From: Candidatus Kuenenia stuttgartensis
GTDB taxonomy: Bacteria; Planctomycetota; Planctomycetia; Pirellulales; UBA1268
Direction: 5' to 3'
Assembly (NCBI GenBank): GCA_945876515.1
Contig: CAMCPF010000053.1
Coordinates: 1 to 11,149 of the forward strand
DNA: 11,149 bases
The notes below the pieces were generated by a model, which saw only the letters and a program-made list of their open reading frames with translations, was not told the origin of the DNA and ran no database searches. Below are positions 7,629 through 11,149 of the stretch, in pieces. A program made the position numbers and the translations under genes. Position 1 is the first letter of the stretch; every line of letters starts with the position of its first letter.

Positions 7629-8090
7629 TCACTTCGCCGCCTTCTTCGGCCGGCAAGCCGGGGAATCGGCGAGCGAGAACACGATCACCTCCTCGCCGGT
7701 GATGGTCGAGATGTCGTGGTGCACGCTCACCATCCCCACGCCCGTCGCCACCCGCACGATCTCCTCGAGTCGCGGCCGGCCCGAGGCCACCATGTGGGAT
7801 CGAACCTGCTTGAGCAGGGCCCGACCGTTGTCGCCGTTGGAATGAGCGTTTCCCTGGGCATGGCCGTTGCCTGCCCCGGCCTCCGCGGCCGGGCCGCCGT
7901 TGCCGGCGGGCCCGGGCCGCGGTGAGATCAGCTGCCGCTCGGCCGGCGTCAACACCCCCTGGAGCCGCACCACGAGCAGCGTTCCGATCAGGTGCGCATG
8001 GATGTCACGCGGCCCGCGGCCGATGAACTCCTGCTGAAACCTGGAGATGCCGTCGCAGACGGCCGCCTCGATCTCGCCCTGCGATTTCAT
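7629..8090 (-). CDS. MpsC/DUF2294 family protein with a Gly/Asn/Ala-rich insert
   Basis: The N-terminal half (2-54; e.g. IEAAVCDGISRFQQEF, then GRGPRDIHAHLIG and LVVRLQGVLTPAERQL) and C-terminal half (90-145; e.g. LLKQVRSHMVASGRP and VSVHHDISTITGEEVIVFSL) carry the features I know from DUF2294. That family is named MpsC after the staphylococcal mpsABC operon. Its molecular role is not established, and no mpsA or mpsB-like gene is present here. A 34-residue low-complexity linker (56-89) divides the halves. The start is set at ATG 8090, giving 153 residues, because GGAG lies six bases upstream; the GTG at 8102 is less likely. It lies 18 bases after csrA, so the two are very likely co-transcribed. 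Confidence 0.85.
   Translation of the reverse strand: MKSQGEIEAAVCDGISRFQQEFIGRGPRDIHAHLIGTLLVVRLQGVLTPAERQLISPRPGPAGNGGPAAEAGAGNGHAQGNAHSNGDNGRALLKQVRSHMVASGRPRLEEIVRVATGVGMVSVHHDISTITGEEVIVFSLADSPACRPKKAAK
7824..7925 (-). repeat. Low-complexity Gly/Asn/Ala linker inside the MpsC-type gene
   Basis: This codes for residues 56-89, rich in Gly, Asn and Ala with short GN, GNG and SNGDNG units. The DNA shares the six-base period (GGCAAC-like units on the coding strand) with the X-Gly tract in the neighbouring csrA. Family members I can recall join the two halves by a much shorter stretch, so this looks like an insertion by repeat growth. Confidence 0.6.
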
Positions 8091-8103
8091 GGTGTTCTCC
8101 ACC
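8091..8103 (-). promoter_or_regulatory. Hairpin that carries the SD of the MpsC-type gene
   Basis: GGTG and CACC pair around a GAGAA loop, and the hairpin ends exactly at the ATG. The SD (GGAG) spans the last stem base and the loop, so the fold would limit ribosome access. A GGA in or beside a hairpin loop over the SD is the arrangement CsrA proteins recognise, and csrA is the gene directly upstream. The four-pair stem is short; CsrA binding is inference. Confidence 0.45.
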
Positions 8104-8108
8104 AGGTG

Positions 8109-8423
8109 TCAGCCGCCGATCTGGCGGCGGCCCTCCAGCCGGGCCAGCGCGGCCGCCAAGGGCTGCGCACCGACGATGCCATCCCCGTTGCCGCGGCCGT
8201 TGCCGTCACCGTCCCCGTTGCCGTTCCCACTCCCGTTGCCGTGGCCGTGGCAGATCCTGTCCCAGACCTCGCGGCGATGGATCGGCAGCTTGTGGTCGGC
8301 CTCGAAGCCGAGGCGGACGCGGCCCCCTTCAATCTCCAGGATCGTGATCTCCAGCGCGATCAGCATCTCACCGGGCTGGCCAATCACCACGCTTTCGCGG
8401 CTCTTCCTCGTCAGCACCAACAT
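8109..8423 (-). CDS. csrA: CsrA-type RNA-binding regulator with X-Gly repeat tail
   Basis: CsrA is a small dimeric protein that binds GGA-containing mRNA leaders and usually blocks translation. Residues 1-57 are the CsrA core: MLVLTRKSRESVVIG at the start, GGRVRLGFEA at 33-42, and PIHRREVW at 47-54, where Arg50 corresponds to the RNA-contact Arg44 of E. coli. The core is a few residues longer than usual around 16-30 (QPGEMLIALEITILE). It is followed by 12 X-Gly pairs (59-82) and a 22-residue end (83-104), giving 104 residues against about 61 in E. coli. AGGAAGG lies six bases before the ATG, a strong SD. It sits between two MpsC-domain genes with gaps of 41 and 18 bases, so this is very probably one operon. 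Confidence 0.92.
   Translation of the reverse strand: MLVLTRKSRESVVIGQPGEMLIALEITILEIEGGRVRLGFEADHKLPIHRREVWDRICHGHGNGSGNGNGDGDGNGRGNGDGIVGAQPLAAALARLEGRRQIGG
8178..8249 (-). repeat. 12 tandem six-base units coding for (X-Gly)12 in CsrA
   Basis: The 72-base tract encodes the pairs HG HG NG SG NG NG DG DG NG RG NG DG at residues 59-82. The repeat unit is six bases (GGN plus a variable codon, mostly AAC or GAC), and the copies differ from each other, so it is degenerate rather than freshly expanded. It lies outside the RNA-binding core. Confidence 0.85.
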
Positions 8424-8429
8424 GGTTCA

Positions 8430-8460
8430 CCTTCCTCATGGTTGCGGGTCCCTCCGGGGA
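8430..8460 (-). promoter_or_regulatory. csrA leader with two GGA sites, candidate autoregulation site
   Basis: Upstream of csrA, TCCC and GGGA form a four-pair stem around a CGGA loop (8460-8449). A second GGA lies inside the SD AGGAAGG (8436-8430). The two GGA triplets are 20 bases apart. In known systems a CsrA dimer bridges a hairpin-loop GGA and an SD GGA at such spacing to repress translation. Self-repression here is inference. Confidence 0.5.
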
Positions 8461-8464
8461 GAAA

Positions 8465-9106
8465 TCAGCGGCAGACGGCTCCGATGCCGGCCGCTCGACT
8501 GGGTCCGAGTTCATGGTCTGATGGTTGGGGCAGCGTGTCGCGCGCCGCCGCGATCCCGGCAGCCGCGTACCTGCCGATCGCCCGCCGATGCTCGTTGACC
8601 GGCACCCCCAGGGCCGGCACCCCGGCACCGAGCAGGAACAGATCGACTTCGGTGCTCGTGGTCAGCGTCTTGAGCACGCTGCCGGTCACGGCGTCGATGT
8701 GGGCGATCGCGGCGGCCAGTTCGACACCCGTCGCCAGCCGCACGTGCTCGCAGAGCGCCTCCGCCGTGCGGTCGAACAGCCCGTGGTGATAGTCGCACAC
8801 CCGCCGTGCGCCAGCCTCGCCGGCGGCCGCCAGCTGCCGTTCGAGCGGCGAGAACTGCTCGTGCAGATGGACGACCATCCAGCCGCCGGTGCCCACGACC
8901 GTGACGCCCGTCGGGGCGCGGCCGAGCAGGCCGTGCTCGAACGATCCGGCGGCGCGGGCCACCTGCCGCGCCAGCCAGCCGTCGGCCAGGTCGGCGGTCG
9001 CCACGCGACGGGTTGCCGGCCGGAGAGCCGCCGGCCCGATCACGGGTGGACTCGCCGGCCATGGGTCGGGGTGAAAAACCTGTGCTGGCATCGGAAGAAC
9101 CGCCAT
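8465..9106 (-). CDS. Divergent MpsC/DUF2294-like protein
   Basis: No function is known. I call it a divergent MpsC-domain protein because residues 55-92 (SFEHGLLGRAP, then MVVHLHEQFSPLERQL) line up with the FQQEFIGRGP and LVVRLQGVLTPAERQL segments of the second MpsC-type gene in this window. Residues 100-160 (HVRLATGV, then HIDAVTGS) follow the later half. The HHDISTITGEE segment is poorly kept. A Pro/Ala-rich N-terminal extension (1-45) and a tail (161-213) are extra. The start at ATG 9106 gives 213 residues; the frame stays open to 9343, but that part contains an intrinsic terminator. No SD precedes 9106, and ATG 9091 is an alternative. It is 41 bases before csrA, so co-transcription is likely. 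Confidence 0.65.
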   Translation of the reverse strand: MAVLPMPAQVFHPDPWPASPPVIGPAALRPATRRVATADLADGWLARQVARAAGSFEHGLLGRAPTGVTVVGTGGWMVVHLHEQFSPLERQLAAAGEAGARRVCDYHHGLFDRTAEALCEHVRLATGVELAAAIAHIDAVTGSVLKTLTTSTEVDLFLLGAGVPALGVPVNEHRRAIGRYAAAGIAAARDTLPQPSDHELGPSRAAGIGAVCR

Positions 9107-9141
9107 CAAAATGAGGCTGGGACGCGGGAATACGTTGGACT

Positions 9142-9165
9142 GTTCGGGAGGCGTTCCCGCCGAAC
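9142..9165 (-). promoter_or_regulatory. GGA-loop hairpin in the leader of the MpsC-like gene
   Basis: GGCG and CGCC pair around a GGAA tetraloop, and the flanking GTTC and GAAC can pair outside it across a TCCC bulge. It lies between the terminator and the start at 9106. The loop GGA is a possible CsrA site. The 66 bases between the terminator and the gene show no convincing promoter. Confidence 0.4.
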
Positions 9166-9172
9166 GGCCAAT

Positions 9173-9223
9173 AAAAAAAGCCGGCGTGAGAGACCGCCCG
9201 GGGGCTTCCTCTCGCGCCGGCTT
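9173..9223 (-). terminator. Strong intrinsic terminator
   Basis: AAGCCGGCG (9223-9215) pairs with CGCCGGCTT (9186-9178), then after one C-A mismatch GAGAG pairs with CTCTC. A run of seven or more T follows on the minus strand (down to 9173). This is the clearest terminator in the window. It ends either the protease transcript or the short RNA that starts near 9349, and it argues against translating the open frame that runs through it. Confidence 0.9.
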
Positions 9224-9349
9224 ACGATTCGATTGACCTCCCGGCTCGTGCCGGTCTGCCCCTCGTCCCGTCTTCCGTTCGTTGGAACGTGTTGTCAGGT
9301 TGTTTTCCGCGGCAACGGGGCCTGTTTCAGCCATCGCCTCCACTGAACG
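9173..9349 (-). ncRNA. Candidate GGA-rich small RNA or attenuated leader upstream of the csrA cluster
   Basis: A sigma70-like promoter (9384-9356) and the terminator bound a unit of about 177 bases. It carries six GGA triplets (at 9341, 9308, 9276, 9268, 9241 and 9209, first base). Visible hairpins are 9316-9299 (GTTG/CAAC with GGA in the loop), 9290-9275 (CGTTC/GAACG) and 9256-9235 (GACCGGC/GCC..GGTC with GGGA in a bulge). This resembles CsrA-sequestering RNAs such as CsrB or RsmZ in layout, beside csrA. A GC-rich sequence of this length would give about three GGA by chance. It could also be the protease 3' region plus a leader that attenuates the csrA operon. Confidence 0.3.
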
Positions 9350-9355
9350 TGAGGG

Positions 9356-9384
9356 ATTCTATTTGGGCAGTTTGGGGAACGCAA
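9356..9384 (-). promoter_or_regulatory. Candidate sigma70 promoter upstream of the csrA cluster
   Basis: TTGCGT (9384-9379) and TAGAAT (9361-9356) have a 17-base spacer. The -10 matches five of six positions and lies in an AT-rich patch after the protease gene. It would drive the short terminated RNA and, by read-through, the MpsC-like gene and csrA. The 263 bases between protease stop and terminator (9224-9486) hold this element but no convincing gene. Confidence 0.5.
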
Positions 9385-9486
9385 GCAGATTTTTCCGGTT
9401 CTGTTTTCCGTGGCCTCGATGGCTGGCTGGACACTCCGACTCGGTTCACGCGCGTTGGCTCGCAGCCTCTGCTCGGGCTCGGCCAC

Positions 9487-11070
9487 TCACGCCAAGGGCG
9501 TGGCCACAAAGCTGCTGGCTCGCGCGTTCACGCCCGATACCTTCAGGCCGCATTCACCGGCCGCGAGCAGCGTGGCCGATCGCGCCGCCAGCACGAGCCT
9601 GCCCTGAAACCACATCCGCAGGCTGCCTCCAGCCGCGTCAAATCGCACGACTCCGCGACCGCCGGCCACCCACCGAGTCGCCACGACTCGCCAGCCGGCG
9701 CCATCGTGAAGGAGGATCCGGGCTCGAAACCGCCCCGCTGTGCGAAACAGTTCGGCCATGACCTGAGCTCCGCTCGCGAGATCATGCCGGGCATAGAGCC
9801 CCACGGAGCCGCCGCGGCGCACGTCGGCCAGCACCCGCAGGCTCACATCAGCCGCGGCCGCAGCGGGCGGCGGCGTGATGACCGTGGGTGGCACCGCGGT
9901 CGGCACCGTCGGCGGGGGCGGCGTCTGTGGGGCGACGCCCAGCGATCCCAGCGCCGCGAAGGCATCGAGCCGGCCGGTCGCCACCTTGCCCGCGAGGGCG
10001 GTCAGCGGTGTCGCCGTGCCGAGGATCGCGGTGCGAATCCCGGCCACCGTGATCCCGGGCTGCGCCGCGGCCACGAGCGCCACCACCCCCGTCACGTGCG
10101 GCGCCGCCATCGATGTGCCGGAGAGCAGCCCATAGGTGCCGTTCTTATACGTGGACTGGATCACCGTGCCCGGGGCGGCCACGTCCACGCTCACGGCTCC
10201 GTAGTTCGACGATGCCGCCAACGCGCCCTGCGGCGTGAGCGAGGCGACCGTGATCACGTTGGGGAGGTCGTAACTGCCGGGATACTGCGGTGTGACGTCC
10301 AGATCGGTGGCCTTGTTGCCCGCCGCGGCCACGAACGTGATCCCCGCCTCGCCGTGCTCGCGGATCGCCTGCTCGACCACGCCCGAATAGCCGGCCGGCG
10401 CGTCCCAGCTGTTGTTGCTGGCCACGATCATCACGTCGTGGTCGCGTCGCATCATGGTGGCGTAGCGGAGGGCCGCGAGCATCGCGCTGGTGCTGCCCGC
10501 GCCACGGTCGTCCTGGATCCGCAGGGCCATGATCGACACCTGCCAGTTCACGCCTGTCACCCCGATGCCGTTGTTGCCCACGGCGCCGATGATCCCAGCC
10601 ACATGGGTGCCATGGCCAAAGCCGTCCTGCGGCACGGCGTCGTTGTCAACGAAGTCCCAACCGTGGACGTCGTCGATGAAGCCGTTCGAGTCGTTGTCGA
10701 TCCCGTCGCCGGCAATCTCGCCGGGATTCACCCAGAGGTTGGCCACGAGGTCGGGATGCGTGAGGTCGATGCCGGAGTCGATCACCGCCACCACCACACT
10801 CCGCGAGCCGGTCGTGAACTCCCAGGCCTGGGCCACGCCGATGTCGTTGCCCGGTGTGCCGCTGTATTGACCGGTGTTCTCCAGCCCCCACTCGACGGCG
10901 AACGACGGGTCGTTGGGGAGGGCCGCCGGCGACGCTGGCAGGTCACCGGTAAGCAGCTGCCGTGGCTCGAGCCACTCCAGGCCGGCGAGCCACCGCCCGG
11001 CCCGGCGGCCGGCGGAACGACGACCACGGGCTGAAACCGGCCGGATCCCGAACGAACCACGCCAGTCCAT
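9487..11070 (-). CDS. Exported subtilisin-like serine protease (S8) with LEPR-x-LL motif
   Basis: The 527-residue protein is a secreted subtilase. An Arg-rich N terminus leads to WLEPRQLLTG (33-42), the LEPR-XLL motif typical of exported planctomycete proteins. The catalytic triad is Asp99 (AVIDSGI), His154 (GHGTHVAGI) and Ser321 (SGTSMAAPHVTG), with oxyanion Asn253 (AAAGN). GDGIDNDSNGFIDD (122-135) looks like a calcium-binding loop. The catalytic domain ends near 380. A Pro/Thr/Ala linker (about 383-412) joins it to a 115-residue C-terminal region that I do not recognise, probably beta-rich. AAGGAGG lies eight bases before the ATG, so the start is secure. The gene is followed by 263 non-coding bases and a terminator. 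Confidence 0.93.
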   Translation of the reverse strand: MDWRGSFGIRPVSARGRRSAGRRAGRWLAGLEWLEPRQLLTGDLPASPAALPNDPSFAVEWGLENTGQYSGTPGNDIGVAQAWEFTTGSRSVVVAVIDSGIDLTHPDLVANLWVNPGEIAGDGIDNDSNGFIDDVHGWDFVDNDAVPQDGFGHGTHVAGIIGAVGNNGIGVTGVNWQVSIMALRIQDDRGAGSTSAMLAALRYATMMRRDHDVMIVASNNSWDAPAGYSGVVEQAIREHGEAGITFVAAAGNKATDLDVTPQYPGSYDLPNVITVASLTPQGALAASSNYGAVSVDVAAPGTVIQSTYKNGTYGLLSGTSMAAPHVTGVVALVAAAQPGITVAGIRTAILGTATPLTALAGKVATGRLDAFAALGSLGVAPQTPPPPTVPTAVPPTVITPPPAAAAADVSLRVLADVRRGGSVGLYARHDLASGAQVMAELFRTAGRFRARILLHDGAGWRVVATRWVAGGRGVVRFDAAGGSLRMWFQGRLVLAARSATLLAAGECGLKVSGVNARASSFVATPLA

Positions 11071-11121
11071 GGCGGGTGCCTCCTTGCAACGGACGGCCGC
11101 GATTCTTGCGGCCGCTTACGG

Positions 11122-11127
11122 TGTCAA
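11122..11127 (-). promoter_or_regulatory. TTGACA hexamer, possible -35 of the protease gene
   Basis: A perfect TTGACA lies 52 bases before the protease ATG. The best -10 match, AAGAAT (11107-11102), is only 14 bases away, too short for a normal sigma70 promoter, so the full promoter is not proven. A CGGCCG inverted pair lies in the leader downstream. Confidence 0.35.
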
Positions 11128-11132
11128 ACTTT

Positions 11133-11147
11133 TTCCTCTGAGAGGAA
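11133..11147. promoter_or_regulatory. 15-base palindrome upstream of the protease gene
   Basis: TTCCTCT and AGAGGAA flank one central base, a perfect inverted repeat with seven-base arms. It ends six bases before the TTGACA hexamer. No T-run follows it on the minus strand, so it is not a terminator for an upstream gene on that strand. It could be an operator. Confidence 0.4.
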
Positions 11148-11149
11148 CG

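Noticed and set aside
6445..7845. 466-codon open frame on the plus strand
   Set aside because: It is antisense to the response-regulator phosphatase, whose motifs are all intact.
8178..8249. CRISPR-like repeat array
   Set aside because: The units are six bases long, have no spacers and are in frame inside csrA, so it is a coding repeat.
7629..9106. A bicarbonate or sodium transport operon (mpsABC)
   Set aside because: Only MpsC-domain proteins are present, with no MpsA or MpsB membrane partner in the window.
8465..9343. 292-residue version of the MpsC-like protein starting at GTG 9343
   Set aside because: Its first 79 codons run through a strong intrinsic terminator and a hairpin-rich segment with no protein-like pattern; the start at 9106 is preferred.
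9289..11034. 581-codon open frame on the plus strand
   Set aside because: It is antisense to the protease, which has a complete catalytic triad and a strong SD.

Overview
The window looks like a planctomycete chromosome, probably near Pirellulales. The evidence is a high-GC sequence with every gene on the minus strand, an EF-Tu with the switch I variant I associate with planctomycetes, an LEPR-x-LL export-type motif on the secreted protease, and few Shine-Dalgarno (SD) sites on some genes. The genus cannot be fixed from the sequence alone.

The text below follows transcription, from high to low coordinates. (1) 11149-9487: an exported subtilisin-family (S8) protease with a strong SD, a perfect TTGACA hexamer and a 15-base palindrome upstream. 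(2) 9384-9173: a sigma70-like promoter followed about 180 bases later by a strong intrinsic terminator. This is either a small RNA or an attenuated leader, and it holds six GGA triplets. (3) 9106-6352: a compact regulatory cluster of a divergent MpsC/DUF2294-like protein, csrA with an unusual X-Gly repeat tail, a canonical MpsC/DUF2294 protein with a Gly/Asn/Ala-rich insert, and a response regulator fused to a PP2C/SpoIIE-type phosphatase. GGA-bearing hairpins lie in front of all three of the first genes, so CsrA may control its own cluster. (4) 6272-4167: a promoter, then tRNA-Thr(TGT), tRNA-Tyr(GTA), tRNA-Gly(TCC), tRNA-Thr(GGT), tuf and tRNA-Trp(CCA). (5) 4070-1: secE, nusG, rplK, rplA, rplJ, rplL and the first 18 codons of rpoB.

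Parts 4 and 5 are the classic translation and transcription core: elongation factor Tu with tRNAs, the SecE translocase subunit, the NusG elongation factor, the L11/L1 and L10/L12 stalk proteins, then RNA polymerase beta. The four-tRNA-tuf order matches E. coli thrU-tyrU-glyT-thrT-tufB. Candidate internal promoters lie before rplL and before rpoB.

The part most likely to be new is region 2 plus 3: csrA between two MpsC-domain paralogues, followed by a response-regulator phosphatase and preceded by a possible GGA-rich RNA. The functional link is inference; the domain calls and RNA elements were read from the sequence by eye.
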